From: Pseudomonas sp. MYb185
Lineage (GTDB): Bacteria; Pseudomonadota; Gammaproteobacteria; Pseudomonadales; Pseudomonadaceae
DNA length: 64,000 nt
Assembly: GCF_002979975.1 (NCBI RefSeq)
Contig: NZ_PCQD01000005.1
Location: forward strand, 254,071-318,070
Reading direction: 5' to 3'
Shown: piece after piece, positions 1 through 10,403 of the stretch
How the letters are laid out: each line of letters begins with the position of its first letter
How positions within the stretch are numbered: the first letter of the stretch is position 1
Notes under the pieces: generated by a model
What the model saw: the letters and a program-made list of their open reading frames with translations, nothing else
Told to the model about the DNA's origin: nothing
The model's database searches: none
Translations under genes and position numbers: made by a program

Positions 1-1612
1 TACGCTCGAAAGTATCGATGAGGCGCTCTTCCGGGGTGCGGTTTTCCACATAGACGTCGATCAGTTTCTGCACCACCGTCGGCATCTGGTCGGCAGCGAA
101 GGACGGCCCGAGGATCTGGCCGATGGCGGCGTCGCGGCCGGACTTGCCGCCCAGCGATACCTGGTAGAACTCCTGACCTTTCTTGTCGACACCGAGGATG
201 CCGATATGGCCGACGTGGTGATGGCCGCAGGCGTTCATGCAACCGGAGATGTTCAGTTCCAGGTCACCGATGTCATACAGGTAATCCAGATCATCGAACT
301 GGCGTTGGATGGACTCGGCGATCGGGATCGACTTGGCGTTGGCCAGCGAGCAGAAGTCACCGCCGGGGCAACAGATGATATCGGTCAGCAGGCCGATATT
401 CGGTGTGGCGAAGCCCAGTTCACGGCACTGGCTCCACAGTTCGTACAGATCCTGCTGACGTACGTAGGGCAGCACCAGGTTCTGATAGTGGGTGGAGCGG
501 ATTTCACCGAGGCTGTATTTATCCGCCAGATCTGCAGCGGCATCCAGCTGCTCGGCGGTAATGTCGCCAGGGGATACCGAGGTCGGTTTCAGCGACAGGG
601 TCACCGCGGCGTAGCCGGGGGCGCGGTGTGCCTGCACGTTGCGGCTGGCCCAGTTGTCAAAGCCCCTGTCGCTGCCACGCTTGTCCAGGTAGCTGGCATC
701 ATCACCAGCGAAGCTTTCCAGCTCCGGAGTAACGAAGTATTTGCTGACGCGCTGCAGTTCAGCGTCGGTCAGGGTGACGCCGCTGTCCTTGAAGTTCTCC
801 CACTCGGCTTCGACCTTCTCGGCGAAGACCGCAGGAGTCAAGGCCTTGACCAGAATCTTGATGCGCGCCTTGAACTTGTTGTCCCGACGACCGTAGCGGT
901 TGTATACGCGCAGGATGGCTTCCAGGTAGGTCAACAGGTGCTGCCAGGGCAGGAAGGCGCGGATTTCCGCACCGACCATGGGCGTGCGGCCGAGGCCGCC
1001 GCCGACCAGTACCTGAAAGCCCAGCTCGCCGGCTGCGTTACGCACGGCATTCAGGCCGATATCATGCACGCTGATGGCGGCGCGGTCCTGCTCGGCACCA
1101 TTGATGGCGATCTTGAACTTGCGCGGCAGGAAGGCGAATTCGGGGTGGAAGGTCGACCATTGGCGGACGATCTCGCACCAGGGGCGTGGGTCGATCAGCT
1201 CATCGGCAGCCACACCAGCGAATTGGTCGGTGGTGGTGTTGCGAATACAGTTGCCACTGGTTTGGATGGCATGCATCTGCACCGATGCCAGTTCTTGCAG
1301 AATGTCCGGCACGTCTTCCAGTTCGGGCCAGTTCAACTGGATATTCTGGCGTGTGGTGATGTGTGCATAACCCTTGTCGTAGCGGCGGGTGATGTAAGCC
1401 AATTTACGCAGGCGTTCGGATGAGAGGACGCCATAGGGTACCGCGATACGCAGCATCGGCGCGTAGCGCTGGACATACAGGCCATTCTGCAGGCGCAGCG
1501 GCAGAAATTCCGTTTCGGATAGTTCGCCAGCCAGATAGCGGCGTACCTGATCGCGGAACTGCTTGGCGCGGTCCTCTACGATACGTTGGTCATACTCGTC
1601 GTAAATATACAT
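1..1612 (-). CDS. cysI: Sulfite reductase hemoprotein subunit (nitrite/sulfite reductase family), 3' end cut by window
   Basis: Reduces sulfite to sulfide in assimilatory sulfur metabolism, in the cytoplasm, using siroheme and a 4Fe-4S cluster. The minus-strand translation begins MYIYDEYDQRIVEDRAKQFR and runs 537 codons before the window edge. It has the N-terminal ferredoxin-like half, then the cluster ligands: a CCPGGDFC segment and a later GCMNACGHHHVGHIG segment with the C-X3-C pair, near nt 190-400. The length and sequence fit the short pseudomonad CysI. I chose the ATG at 1612 because it gives the family N-terminus. Only the last few residues are missing. Confidence in family is high; the physiological electron donor cannot be told from this sequence. 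Confidence 0.93.
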   Translation of the reverse strand, partial: MYIYDEYDQRIVEDRAKQFRDQVRRYLAGELSETEFLPLRLQNGLYVQRYAPMLRIAVPYGVLSSERLRKLAYITRRYDKGYAHITTRQNIQLNWPELEDVPDILQELASVQMHAIQTSGNCIRNTTTDQFAGVAADELIDPRPWCEIVRQWSTFHPEFAFLPRKFKIAINGAEQDRAAISVHDIGLNAVRNAAGELGFQVLVGGGLGRTPMVGAEIRAFLPWQHLLTYLEAILRVYNRYGRRDNKFKARIKILVKALTPAVFAEKVEAEWENFKDSGVTLTDAELQRVSKYFVTPELESFAGDDASYLDKRGSDRGFDNWASRNVQAHRAPGYAAVTLSLKPTSVSPGDITAEQLDAAADLADKYSLGEIRSTHYQNLVLPYVRQQDLYELWSQCRELGFATPNIGLLTDIICCPGGDFCSLANAKSIPIAESIQRQFDDLDYLYDIGDLELNISGCMNACGHHHVGHIGILGVDKKGQEFYQVSLGGKSGRDAAIGQILGPSFAADQMPTVVQKLIDVYVENRTPEERLIDTFER

Positions 1613-1699
1613 TCTGACAACCTGTTGTTGGGCGTTCACGCCCTTGGCTAACGGAGGTTCAACCCGGCAGGGCTCAGGAAGCGCCGAGACGATATCAGT

Positions 1700-1745
1700 T
1701 TTTTTTTATGCTTAAAAGGAATGTTTGTATATATGCTTATGTCGA
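1700..1745 (-). promoter_or_regulatory. AT-rich promoter/operator region upstream of cysI
   Basis: An AT-rich block sits about 100 bp before the cysI start in an otherwise GC-rich region. It holds an oligo-T run and two direct copies of ATGCTTA (1708-1714 and 1733-1739, 25 bp apart). Such AT-rich repeats before sulfur-assimilation genes are typical of CysB-type control. That assignment is inference; no exact CysB consensus was verified. Confidence 0.35.
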
Positions 1746-1843
1746 ATATCTAGGTTCAGATGATGCTGCTTGTACATCCGGCGGGACTGGTCTTAACTGT
1801 AGCGACAGTACATTCCCATTCCAAGAACAAGAGGAATCGCATC

Positions 1844-1963
1844 ATGAACGACAATGACATGCACACCGGTGGCGACCACAATAGTGGGCTGGATGCCTTT
1901 GCTGCCGTCGCGCTGATTCTCATCGCGGTGGCGACTGCTGTGTTCTGGGTCAGCCAGCACTAG
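1844..1963 (+). CDS. 39-residue single-pass membrane peptide, unknown function
   Basis: A short ORF (MNDNDMHTGGDHNSGLDAFA to the C-terminus WVSQH) with a polar N-terminus and one hydrophobic stretch, roughly residues 18-36, that is long enough to span the membrane. The ATG at 1844 has a purine-rich AAGAGGA ribosome site at a suitable distance. An upstream in-frame start near 1760 would add 28 residues with no ribosome site and a different composition, so I prefer the shorter form. It is divergent from cysI. No function is recognised. Confidence 0.5.
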   Translation: MNDNDMHTGGDHNSGLDAFAAVALILIAVATAVFWVSQH

Positions 1964-1989
1964 GACTGGCCTGACCTGGACCAACTATT

Positions 1990-2241
1990 CTAGCTTCCCG
2001 CGAGGTGCAGCACCAGCTTGACAATGCCGAGGATGCCGAGGATGAACACCAGCATGAAGCCAAGCCCGAACAGAATGAAGTGGCTTGGCTTGCCATGGGT
2101 GAAGTCCCGCTCCCTGGCCTTGTTGCTCTGAACTCCCAGAGCGCCGAACAGAACGGTGCTGATCATATCCCGCAATCGCATGCCTGATCGGGGGGTGGGT
2201 TGATCCTCGTGATTCTTGTGATTCTTGTTGTCGTCTGTCAT
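1990..2241 (-). CDS. DUF2970 family small membrane protein
   Basis: An 83-residue protein with a hydrophilic N-terminus (MTDDNKNHKNHEDQPTPRSG), a short amphipathic segment (MRLRDMISTVLFGALGVQ), and one C-terminal transmembrane helix (residues about 53-77). This arrangement matches the DUF2970 family of proteobacterial inner-membrane proteins, whose role is unknown. It lies 13 bp downstream of the MATE gene in the same direction and is probably cotranscribed with metH and the MATE gene. Confidence 0.75.
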   Translation of the reverse strand: MTDDNKNHKNHEDQPTPRSGMRLRDMISTVLFGALGVQSNKARERDFTHGKPSHFILFGLGFMLVFILGILGIVKLVLHLAGS

Positions 2242-2254
2242 TACCGGCTAGCCC

Positions 2255-3589
2255 TCAGATTCGGATTTCAGCCCAGTGCTTGCGTCTCCACATTATGGCA
2301 AAGATAACAGATGCCATGACCCGGTACAGGCTCTGCAGCAGCCACACGGCGAGTAGTCCGCCACCGAGCACCGGCCCGACCAGATAGGCGCAGGGCAGAA
2401 AGATCAGCCATTGGCTACCCAGGTTCACCGTCATCACCGTACGGCTGGCACCGGCTCCCAGCAGTGCCTGGGTCAGCACCAGGGCGGTCGCATCCAGGGT
2501 CATGCCCAGGCCGGTGATGCGTAGCGGCCATTCACCCAGCGCCAGCAGTTGCGGATCCTGGGTGAACAGTTGCAGCACCAGTTGCGGAGCCAGCCAGAAG
2601 GGCAGTCCCATGACGAACAGGACTATTGCCGCCACCCGCACCACGTCCCAGCCCCAGCGGTAGGCTTCCTGTGGCTGTTCCTCGCCGAGGCTATGGCTGA
2701 CCAGAGTGGTCGCCGCCATGCCCAGGCCCACGCCGGGCAGGATCAGCAGCAGCGCGAGGTTGATCAGCACGTGGGCGATGGCCAGTTCGGCGGTGCCGAT
2801 CTGACCGATGATCCAGAACAGGGCGGTGACGCCGGTGGCGAAGAACAGCTGTTGCAGAGAGTTGGGCAATGATAGCCGCAGCATCGAACGGACATCGGAA
2901 AGGCTCGGCAGACTGCGCATGAAGCCGTGCTGCCGAGCCTGGCGCCAGGTCAGCGCAAAGTACATGCCGCTGCCGAGGAACATGGCGATGCTGGTACCGA
3001 GTCCGGAACCGGCAGCGCCCATTTCCGGCAGGCCGAAGTGACCGAAGATCAGTCCGTAGCTGATGAGCACATTGAATACATGCATGGCGACCAGGATCTG
3101 CAGATACAGTCCGGATTGCCGTATGCCGTTCCAGTAGCCACGGTAGGCGAAATTACAGCCCACGGCGATGATCGCCAGTGTTCGCCAGCGGAAATACTCG
3201 CTGCCAATGGCCGTGACCTCGGGATCATTGGAGAGCAGGGCGATGATGTTCTCGGCATTGAACCAGCACAGCAGCATCAGCGGCAAGGCGACCAGCGTAG
3301 CGATCAGCAATCCATGGTTGAGGGGCGCTGCGGCCTGCTCGTTGCGGCCTTCACCGCGGCGGCGGGCCACCATCGCCTGTACGCCGACACCGAGACCCAT
3401 TACCAGGGCAATGGCCATGAAGTTGGCGTAACCGCCCAGGCCGACGCCTGCCAGCGCCGCCTCGCCCAACGAGCCGACCATGGCGGCGTCGACCAGGTTC
3501 AGCAGGCTCTGGCTGAGCATGCCGCCCATGATCGGCAAGCCCAGCAGGATGATACTCCTGAAGCGCTCGCGGGACGGAAGCAGCGTCAC
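2255..3589 (-). CDS. MATE family multidrug/Na+ antiporter (DinF/NorM-like)
   Basis: A 444-residue inner-membrane transporter with about 12 predicted hydrophobic helices, arranged as two homologous halves with repeated GLPIMGGM / SLPNSLQQ motifs at the start of each half. MATE proteins export cationic compounds in exchange for Na+ or H+. The likely start is GTG (3589), nine bases after the metH stop, so translation may be coupled to metH. The final residues are basic and cytoplasmic. The substrate cannot be predicted. Confidence 0.88.
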   Translation of the reverse strand: MTLLPSRERFRSIILLGLPIMGGMLSQSLLNLVDAAMVGSLGEAALAGVGLGGYANFMAIALVMGLGVGVQAMVARRRGEGRNEQAAAPLNHGLLIATLVALPLMLLCWFNAENIIALLSNDPEVTAIGSEYFRWRTLAIIAVGCNFAYRGYWNGIRQSGLYLQILVAMHVFNVLISYGLIFGHFGLPEMGAAGSGLGTSIAMFLGSGMYFALTWRQARQHGFMRSLPSLSDVRSMLRLSLPNSLQQLFFATGVTALFWIIGQIGTAELAIAHVLINLALLLILPGVGLGMAATTLVSHSLGEEQPQEAYRWGWDVVRVAAIVLFVMGLPFWLAPQLVLQLFTQDPQLLALGEWPLRITGLGMTLDATALVLTQALLGAGASRTVMTVNLGSQWLIFLPCAYLVGPVLGGGLLAVWLLQSLYRVMASVIFAIMWRRKHWAEIRI

Positions 3590-3598
3590 TGTGCGCTA

Positions 3599-6500
3599 TC
3601 AGACGTCGTAGCCGAGGTTCGGCATCAGCCAGCGTTCGCTGAGCTCGATATCCTGGCCCTTGCGCCGGCTGTAGCTCTCGACCTGATCCTTGTCGATCTT
3701 GCCCACTGCGAAGTACTGCGCCTTGGGGTGGGCGAAGTACCAGCCACTGACCGCTGCCGTGGGGAACATCGCGTAGTGCTCGGTCAGGGTGACGCCGCAA
3801 TCGCCCTGCGGGTCGAGCAACTGGAACAGGGTGCCTTTCTCGGTATGGTCCGGGCAGGCCGGATAACCGGGGGCAGGGCGGATGCCCTTGTACTGTTCGC
3901 GAATCAGATCGTCATTGCTCAAACTCTCGTCCGGATCGTAACCCCAGTACTCCTTGCGCACCTGCTGGTGCAACCACTCGGCGCAGGCCTCGGCCAACCG
4001 GTCAGCCAGGGCCTTGACCATGATCGAGTTGTAGTCGTCACCGGCGTCCTGGTAGGCCTTGGCCACTTCCTCGGCGCCGATGCCGGCGGTGGTGATGAAG
4101 CCACCGACATAGTCGGTAAGACCGCTGTCGGCGGGCGCGACGAAGTCGGCCAGGGCGAAGTTCGGCTTGCCATCGGTCTTGATCGTCTGCTGGCGCAGGT
4201 GATGCAGGCGGCAGTGTGGCTGGCCCTGCTCGTCATACAGCTGGATGTCGTCATGATCGACCTGGTTGGCCGGCCAGAAGCCGAATACCGCCTTGGCGCG
4301 GATCAGCTTTTCATCGATCAGCTTGCGCAGCAACACCTGGGCATCGTTGAACAGTGAGGTTGCGGCTTCGCCGACTACCTCATCCTGGAGAATGCGTGGA
4401 TACTTGCCTGCGAGGTTCCAGGAGATGAAGAACGGCGTCCAGTCGATATAGTCTTCCAGCACTTTGAGGTCGATATCTTCCAGCACCTTGCGGCCGACGA
4501 AACTGGGCTTGACCGGTGTGTAGTCCTGCCAGTCGAACTGCGGAGCAGCGGCCAGGGCCTGCTGGTAACTCAGGCGTTCGGTACGCTTGGCGCGGTTGGC
4601 GGTACGCTCGCGGATCATCGCGTACTCGTCGCGGATCTTGCTGGCGTAATCCGGCTTGAGTTCCTTCGACAGCAGGGTGGTGGCCACGCCCACAGCACGC
4701 GAAGCGTCGGTCACATAAATCACTGCATCGTTGCTGTAATGCGGGTCGATCTTCACGGCGGTATGCGCCTTGGAAGTGGTCGCGCCGCCGATCATCAGTG
4801 GCAGCTTGAAGTCCTGGCGCTGCATTTCCCGGGCGACATGGACCATCTCGTCCAGCGACGGGGTGATCAGGCCGGACAGGCCGATGATGTCGCACTTTTC
4901 CTCGATGGCGGTCTTGAGGATCTTGTCCGCCGGCACCATCACGCCCAGGTCGACGATGTCATAGCCGTTGCAACCGAGCACCACCGCCACGATATTCTTG
5001 CCGATATCGTGCACATCGCCCTTGACCGTGGCCATCAGGATCTTGCCCTTGGCCTCGGGCTTGTCGCCTTTTTCCTCTTCAATGAAGGGGATCAGGTGGG
5101 CGACGGCCTGTTTCATCACCCGGGCGGACTTGACCACCTGCGGCAGGAACATCTTGCCCGAGCCGAACAGGTCGCCGACCACGTTCATGCCGCTCATCAG
5201 TGGGCCTTCGATGACCTCGATTGGCCGCGCTACCTGCTGTCGGCACTCCTCGGTGTCTTCCACGATATGGGTGGTGATGCCCTTGACCAGCGCATGTTCC
5301 AGGCGTTTTTCCACCGGCAGCGCGCGCCACTCCTCGTTCTCGACTTCCTTGACCGAGCCGTCGCCACGGTAGTCCTCGGCGATGTTCAGCAGGGCTTCGG
5401 TGGCGCCCGGGTGGCGGTTGAGGATGACGTCCTCGACCTTGTTGCGCAGGTCTGCCGGGATCTGGTCATAGATTTCCAGCTGACCGGCGTTGACGATGCC
5501 CATGCTCAGACCATTCTGGATGGCGTAGTAGAGAAATACCGAATGGATCGCCTCGCGCACCGGGTTGTTGCCGCGGAACGAGAAGGACACGTTGGATACC
5601 CCGCCGGACGTCAGCGCATGGGGCAGGTGATCACGGATATAGGCACAGGCCTCGATAAAGTCCACGGCATAGTTGTTGTGCTCTTCGATACCGGTGGCCA
5701 CGGCGAAGATGTTCGGGTCGAAGATGATGTCTTCCGGTGGAAAGCCCACCTCGTTGACCAGAATGTCATAGGAGCGCTTGCAGATTTCCTGCTTGCGGGC
5801 GGCGGTGTCGGCCTGGCCGGCCTCGTCGAAGGCCATGACCACCACGGCCGCGCCGTAGCGTTTGCACAGGTGTGCATGCTCCTTGAACTGTTCGACTCCT
5901 TCCTTCATCGAGATGGAGTTGACGATGCCCTTGCCCTGGATGCACTTGAGGCCAGCTTCGATCACTTCCCACTTGGAGGAGTCGAGCATGATCGGCACCC
6001 GGGAGATATCCGGTTCACCGGCAATCAGATTGAGGAAGGTCACCATGGCCTTCTTCGAATCGAGCATGCCCTCGTCCATGTTGATATCGATCACCTGGGC
6101 GCCGGCCTCGACCTGCTGCAGGGCCACTTCCAGCGCCTCGGTGTAGTTGTCCTCGCGGATCAGCCGGGCGAACTTGGCCGAGCCGGTGATATTGGTACGC
6201 TCACCGACGTTGACGAACAGCGAGCTGCGGTCGATGGTGAAGGGCTCCAGACCCGAGAGGCGGCAGGCCTTGGGGATATCCGGAATCTGCCGGGGCGGGT
6301 GCTGGCTCACCGCCTCGGCGATGGCGCGGATATGTTCCGGGGTGGTACCGCAGCAGCCGCCGACGATATTGACGAAGCCGGATGCGGCGAATTCGCCGAC
6401 CAGTTCGGCGGTCTGCGCGGGGGTCTCGTCGTACTCACCGAAGGCATTCGGCAGACCGGCGTTGGGGTGCGCCGACACGTGGGTGTCAGCCTTGGCCGAC

Positions 6501-7291
6501 AGTTCCTCCAGATAGGGACGCAGCTCCTTGGCGCCCAACGCACAGTTCAGGCCAATGGAAATCGGTTTGGCATGGCGTACCGAGTTCCAGAACGCTTCGG
6601 TGGTCTGCCCGGACAGGGTGCGGCCGGAAGCGTCGGTGATGGTGCCGGAAATCATGATCGGCAACTCGACGCCGAGTTCCTCGAACATGCCCTGCACGGC
6701 AAAGATCGCCGCCTTGGCGTTGAGGGTGTCGAAAATGGTCTCGATCATGATCAGATCGGCACCGCCCTCGATCAGGCCACGGGTGGCCTCGCTGTAGTTG
6801 TCCACCAGGGCATCGAAGGTGATATTGCGGTAGCCGGGGTTGTTGACGTCCGGCGACAGCGAGCAGGTGCGGCTGGTCGGCCCCAGCACCCCGGCAACGA
6901 AGCGCGGGCGGTCCGGGGTTTCGATGGTTTTCTCGTCGCAGACGCGGCGGGCGATACGGGCGCCCTCCAGGTTCAGCTCGTAGGCCAGCTCTTCCATGCC
7001 GTAGTCGGCCTGGGATACGCGGGTGGAGTTGAAGGTGTTGGTTTCGATGATGTCCGCGCCGGCATCCAGATAGGCGCGCTCGATATCGGCGATCACATCC
7101 GGGCGGCTGAGGATCAGCAGATCGTTGTTGCCCTTGACGTCCTGCGGCCAGTCGGCGAAGCGTTCGCCGCGGAAATCGGCCTCTTCGAGCTTGAAGCTCT
7201 GGATCATGGTGCCCATGCCCCCGTCGAGGATCAGGATGCGCTGGCGCAGAGCCTCATTCAGGGCGGTCAAACGGGTGGTCAGGTCAGACAT
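3599..7291 (-). CDS. metH: Cobalamin-dependent methionine synthase MetH
   Basis: Transfers a methyl group from 5-methyltetrahydrofolate to homocysteine to make methionine, using methylcobalamin. The 1,230-residue protein shows all four modules in order. These are the homocysteine-binding barrel (zinc ligands in GLNCALG and [11 protein letters not shown]), the pterin-binding domain ([13 protein letters not shown]), the cobalamin domain with the DVHDIGKNI lower-ligand histidine, and the C-terminal AdoMet reactivation domain ([15 protein letters not shown]). I place the start at 7291 ([17 protein letters not shown]), with GGAG upstream; a longer in-frame extension to 7471 overlaps the promoter region and looks spurious. 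It is divergent from nfuA and followed by the MATE gene. No cobalamin riboswitch was recognised in the 169-bp leader. Confidence 0.96.
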   Translation of the reverse strand: MSDLTTRLTALNEALRQRILILDGGMGTMIQSFKLEEADFRGERFADWPQDVKGNNDLLILSRPDVIADIERAYLDAGADIIETNTFNSTRVSQADYGMEELAYELNLEGARIARRVCDEKTIETPDRPRFVAGVLGPTSRTCSLSPDVNNPGYRNITFDALVDNYSEATRGLIEGGADLIMIETIFDTLNAKAAIFAVQGMFEELGVELPIMISGTITDASGRTLSGQTTEAFWNSVRHAKPISIGLNCALGAKELRPYLEELSAKADTHVSAHPNAGLPNAFGEYDETPAQTAELVGEFAASGFVNIVGGCCGTTPEHIRAIAEAVSQHPPRQIPDIPKACRLSGLEPFTIDRSSLFVNVGERTNITGSAKFARLIREDNYTEALEVALQQVEAGAQVIDINMDEGMLDSKKAMVTFLNLIAGEPDISRVPIMLDSSKWEVIEAGLKCIQGKGIVNSISMKEGVEQFKEHAHLCKRYGAAVVVMAFDEAGQADTAARKQEICKRSYDILVNEVGFPPEDIIFDPNIFAVATGIEEHNNYAVDFIEACAYIRDHLPHALTSGGVSNVSFSFRGNNPVREAIHSVFLYYAIQNGLSMGIVNAGQLEIYDQIPADLRNKVEDVILNRHPGATEALLNIAEDYRGDGSVKEVENEEWRALPVEKRLEHALVKGITTHIVEDTEECRQQVARPIEVIEGPLMSGMNVVGDLFGSGKMFLPQVVKSARVMKQAVAHLIPFIEEEKGDKPEAKGKILMATVKGDVHDIGKNIVAVVLGCNGYDIVDLGVMVPADKILKTAIEEKCDIIGLSGLITPSLDEMVHVAREMQRQDFKLPLMIGGATTSKAHTAVKIDPHYSNDAVIYVTDASRAVGVATTLLSKELKPDYASKIRDEYAMIRERTANRAKRTERLSYQQALAAAPQFDWQDYTPVKPSFVGRKVLEDIDLKVLEDYIDWTPFFISWNLAGKYPRILQDEVVGEAATSLFNDAQVLLRKLIDEKLIRAKAVFGFWPANQVDHDDIQLYDEQGQPHCRLHHLRQQTIKTDGKPNFALADFVAPADSGLTDYVGGFITTAGIGAEEVAKAYQDAGDDYNSIMVKALADRLAEACAEWLHQQVRKEYWGYDPDESLSNDDLIREQYKGIRPAPGYPACPDHTEKGTLFQLLDPQGDCGVTLTEHYAMFPTAAVSGWYFAHPKAQYFAVGKIDKDQVESYSRRKGQDIELSERWLMPNLGYDV

Positions 7292-7460
7292 GAATACTCC
7301 GCAAATGCATGGTGAAAAGCCGTCCATCTTACCAGACGGCAGGGAAACACTGAATGACAAAGGTGTGCGGAGTAATAACCGAGTGAAAAGGTGGGACTTT
7401 ATTCGCGGATGCAGATCCCGTACACTATGTCCCATCAAGTCATCGAGCACGAGGCATTTC

Positions 7461-8045
7461 ATGGCAGGCATTCACTTTACCGAGGCTGCCCAGAGCTATC
7501 TGGCGGAGTTGCTATCCAAACAGGACACCGACGGTATCGGTATCCGTGTGTTCATTACCCAGCCCGGTACTCCTTACGCTGAAACCTGCATCGCCTATTG
7601 CAAGCCTGGCGAGGAGAAGGCCGAGGACACGGTGATCGCGCTGGAGCCATTCCGCGTCTGGGTCGATGCCACCAGCGAGCCGTTCCTGGAAGAAGCGGTA
7701 GTGGACTACGCCACCGATCGCATGGGTGGGCAACTGACCATCAAGGCGCCCAACGCCAAGGTGCCTATGGTCAATGATGACAGCCCGCTGAATGACCGCA
7801 TCAACTACCTGCTGCAGACCGAGATCAACCCCGGTCTGGCCAGCCATGGTGGCGAGATCAAGCTGATCGACGTCGTTGATGGCGGCATTGCCGTACTGCA
7901 GTTCGGTGGTGGTTGCCAGGGCTGCGGCATGGTCGATGTCACGTTGAAGGAAGGGGTGGAGAAAACCCTGATTGCGCGGATTCCTGAAATCAACGGCGTG
8001 CGTGATGTGACCGACCACTCGGTGACGGAAAACGCCTACTACTGA
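7461..8045 (+). CDS. nfuA: Fe-S biogenesis protein NfuA
   Basis: A carrier that accepts a 4Fe-4S cluster and delivers it to client enzymes. The 194-residue protein has an N-terminal A-type-like (degenerate) domain and a C-terminal Nfu domain with the cluster-binding GGCQGCGM motif (CxxC). I chose the ATG at 7461 ([20 protein letters not shown]), preceded by GAGCACGAGG. Two upstream in-frame starts in the track would extend through the intergenic region and are rejected. It shares the intergenic region with metH. Confidence 0.95.
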   Translation: MAGIHFTEAAQSYLAELLSKQDTDGIGIRVFITQPGTPYAETCIAYCKPGEEKAEDTVIALEPFRVWVDATSEPFLEEAVVDYATDRMGGQLTIKAPNAKVPMVNDDSPLNDRINYLLQTEINPGLASHGGEIKLIDVVDGGIAVLQFGGGCQGCGMVDVTLKEGVEKTLIARIPEINGVRDVTDHSVTENAYY

Positions 8046-8071
8046 GCAGTCTCGCCATTATGAGCAGCCTT

Positions 8072-8239
8072 GTCATTGCGACGAGGCGTTTACGCCGACG
8101 CGGCAATCACTGACCCGGAGTCTGCTGCTCAATGGATTGCCACGCCCCGCTGGGGCTCGCAATGACGGCAGTGATTGTAGTCGATGCCGAGCCCTGCTAC
8201 TCCGTTATTGTGAGGAGGCGGGGCGCCGACGTAGCAATT
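8072..8239. repeat. Mosaic intergenic inverted-repeat element
   Basis: Between nfuA and slt, a GTCATTGCGA arm (8072-8081) pairs exactly with TCGCAATGAC (8157-8166). Further complementary blocks lie inside (GCGGCAATC near 8100-8108 against GGATTGCCACGC near 8134-8144). A degenerate third unit (TTATTGTGAGGAGGCG ... GTAGCAATT) follows at about 8204-8239. The layout is typical of dispersed palindromic intergenic repeats that fold as long hairpins. It sits at the 3' ends of two convergent genes and may act in transcription termination or mRNA stability. Confidence 0.6.
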
Positions 8240-8242
8240 CAT

Positions 8243-10189
8243 TTACTCGATATAACGCTCATGCTGCTCCATCACCGGCTGGCTGATGCCGAGCTTCTCC
8301 CCATAGATCACACCGTAGGTGAGCACCGCCTGGACGTAGGCGCGTGTCTCGTCGAAGGGGATGGTCTCGATCCAGATATCGGAGGGCAGCGCCGGCATGT
8401 CCCGGGTCCACTGCCGCACTCGGCCGGGGCCGGCATTGTAGGCGGCTGAAGCCAGTACCCGATTACCCTGAAACTGGCCATACAGCTGCGAAAGGTAGGC
8501 GGTACCGAGGGCGATGTTGCGCTCGGGCTGCAGCACGTCATTGGTATTGCCCAGGGGAATGTCGTAGCGGCGAGCGGTTTCCCGGGCAGTTGCCGGCATC
8601 AATTGCATCAGGCCCATGGCACCGGCGTGGGAGCGGGCGTCAGTCATGAAGCCGCTTTCCTGACGGGTGATGGCGTAGACCCAGGTCGAATTGAGCTGAC
8701 GCAGTCGAGCCTGCTCGACGATGGGTTGGCGATAGGCCAGCGGGAAACGGATATCCAGATCGTCCCAGTGCTGGGCCTTGCTGATGCCGCGAATGGCCGG
8801 AAAATACCAGTCCATCTGGCGAGCCAGACTGGCCTGGGCAATCAACTCTTCGCGGCTGAACAGTCGTTCGGCGTGATACCACTCGCGGCGGGCGTCCAGA
8901 TAGTCGCCGCGGGCGAAGAACTCCCGGGCGCGGATGATGCCGGCGGTATCCATCACCCGGGCTGCGGCGCGGGCATCGATCGGCACCGGCTGGTGATTGA
9001 TGGCGTAGGGTTGGCGGCTGCGCTCGGCGGCGAGAAAACCGTAGAAGTCGCGCTCGGTGGCCAATTGTGCATATTCGCTGGTCAGCTCCCCGGTGCCGGC
9101 ATTGGCCAATTGACTGCTGCGTAGTTGCCAGTAGCGCCAGCGGCTGTGCTGCTGCAGGTTGGCCGGCATGCTGCGAGTCAGATCCTGCACGCTATGCCAG
9201 TGACCGGTGCGCAGGGCCAGGCGTGCGCGCCATTCGGTGACGGTATCGTCCTGCATCTGCGGGTCGTTGGCCGCCATGAATGCCAGCGCCTCGGGCTTGT
9301 ACCGGCGCGCCAGGCGCACGCCGATATCTCGGGTCAGGGCCAGGCGCTGTTCGTCAGTGAAGGGTAGCTGTTGATAATGCGGCCAGAGTGCCAGTGCGGC
9401 CTCCGCATCATCACGGCCGAGGCGGCGCAGGGCAACGGTAACGATGTCGACCAGTTTCTCCATCGGTTGGCCGGCGCTGGGCTGATACTGACTGAACTGG
9501 TTCAGCAGCTTGGGGTTGCTGGCGGTGGCAACGAAGCGTTCGGCCAGCGTGCTCTGCCGGGGCAGGTAGCGTGTCAGGTACTTGGCCAGCCCGTCCTGGC
9601 GATGCAGCAGGGCCAGGCGGATGCGCTCCCAGGCAACATCCTCGGTCAACCCGCCGGCGGCGATCCAGCGTTGGAACAGCGGGTCGCAGACATTGGGTTG
9701 GGATTGGCCGACGGTCCATAGTTCCCGGGCGCGCAGCATGGCCTGCTCGCTCTTGCCTTCATGCCACATCTGCATCACCAGCGGGCATTCCAGCTCCGCG
9801 GTCAGGCTGTCCTGATCGACGTGACGGCGCAGGCGCGGCCAGTCCTGTTCCTTGACCAGGCGCTTGAGCCAGTTGCTCTTCAGGCCGGCGGCGGCGGGCA
9901 GATCACCGTGGGTGGTGAGAAACTGTTCTATCTCCTGGTGCGGTGCGTGGTCCAGGCGCTTGCGCAGGGACTCGAGCTGCAGATAGGGATACAGCGGGTA
10001 GTCACTCAGGCCGGCCTTCAGCGACTGGAAGCGGGCGTGATCGCCGCGGGCCAGGGCACTCTGGGCCTGGTCGTACTGGCGGCGCTGTTCACTCAGGCGG
10101 TCGGCCTGTGCCGGCAGGCTGGCCAGCAGCAGGGTGCCGCACAGCAGACCGGTAATTCTGGCTAGGTATCGTTTCAACTGCTGAGGCAT
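8243..10189 (-). CDS. slt: Soluble lytic murein transglycosylase (Slt70 family)
   Basis: A periplasmic enzyme that cleaves peptidoglycan glycan strands to leave 1,6-anhydromuramic acid ends. The 648 residues comprise a signal peptide (to about ALADR... LPAQADR), a long alpha-superhelical U/L region, and a C-terminal SLT domain. The catalytic glutamate, about residue 511, is in ITRQESGFM, followed by AGAMGLMQLMPATA and the AYNAGPGRV motif. Length matches the family. It is convergent with nfuA and divergent from uup. Confidence 0.94.
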   Translation of the reverse strand: MPQQLKRYLARITGLLCGTLLLASLPAQADRLSEQRRQYDQAQSALARGDHARFQSLKAGLSDYPLYPYLQLESLRKRLDHAPHQEIEQFLTTHGDLPAAAGLKSNWLKRLVKEQDWPRLRRHVDQDSLTAELECPLVMQMWHEGKSEQAMLRARELWTVGQSQPNVCDPLFQRWIAAGGLTEDVAWERIRLALLHRQDGLAKYLTRYLPRQSTLAERFVATASNPKLLNQFSQYQPSAGQPMEKLVDIVTVALRRLGRDDAEAALALWPHYQQLPFTDEQRLALTRDIGVRLARRYKPEALAFMAANDPQMQDDTVTEWRARLALRTGHWHSVQDLTRSMPANLQQHSRWRYWQLRSSQLANAGTGELTSEYAQLATERDFYGFLAAERSRQPYAINHQPVPIDARAAARVMDTAGIIRAREFFARGDYLDARREWYHAERLFSREELIAQASLARQMDWYFPAIRGISKAQHWDDLDIRFPLAYRQPIVEQARLRQLNSTWVYAITRQESGFMTDARSHAGAMGLMQLMPATARETARRYDIPLGNTNDVLQPERNIALGTAYLSQLYGQFQGNRVLASAAYNAGPGRVRQWTRDMPALPSDIWIETIPFDETRAYVQAVLTYGVIYGEKLGISQPVMEQHERYIE

Positions 10190-10403
10190 CGATCATCCTG
10201 CCCTGAGGGGCATAAGGCTGGTTTGCAAGGGGCTGCCGCAGGACGGCTCCGATTGCGCTCAGCTTAGCTGTTTGGCTCGTAGCTTCAAAGCGGTGACTGA
10301 CGACGGAGGCGTTACACGATGCTTCCCAAACGATTCTTTCTAAACAATGCAGCTATCGGCGCCGGCAGGTAGAATGCTGGCCTGAATCAGCAAAAGGTGT
10401 GAT

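Noticed and set aside
4739..7315. An 858-codon plus-strand open frame opposite metH
   Set aside because: Antisense shadow of metH with His/Gly/Asp-rich composition typical of codon-bias artefacts.
7292..7460. A cobalamin riboswitch upstream of metH
   Set aside because: The region is short and the B12-box pattern was not seen.
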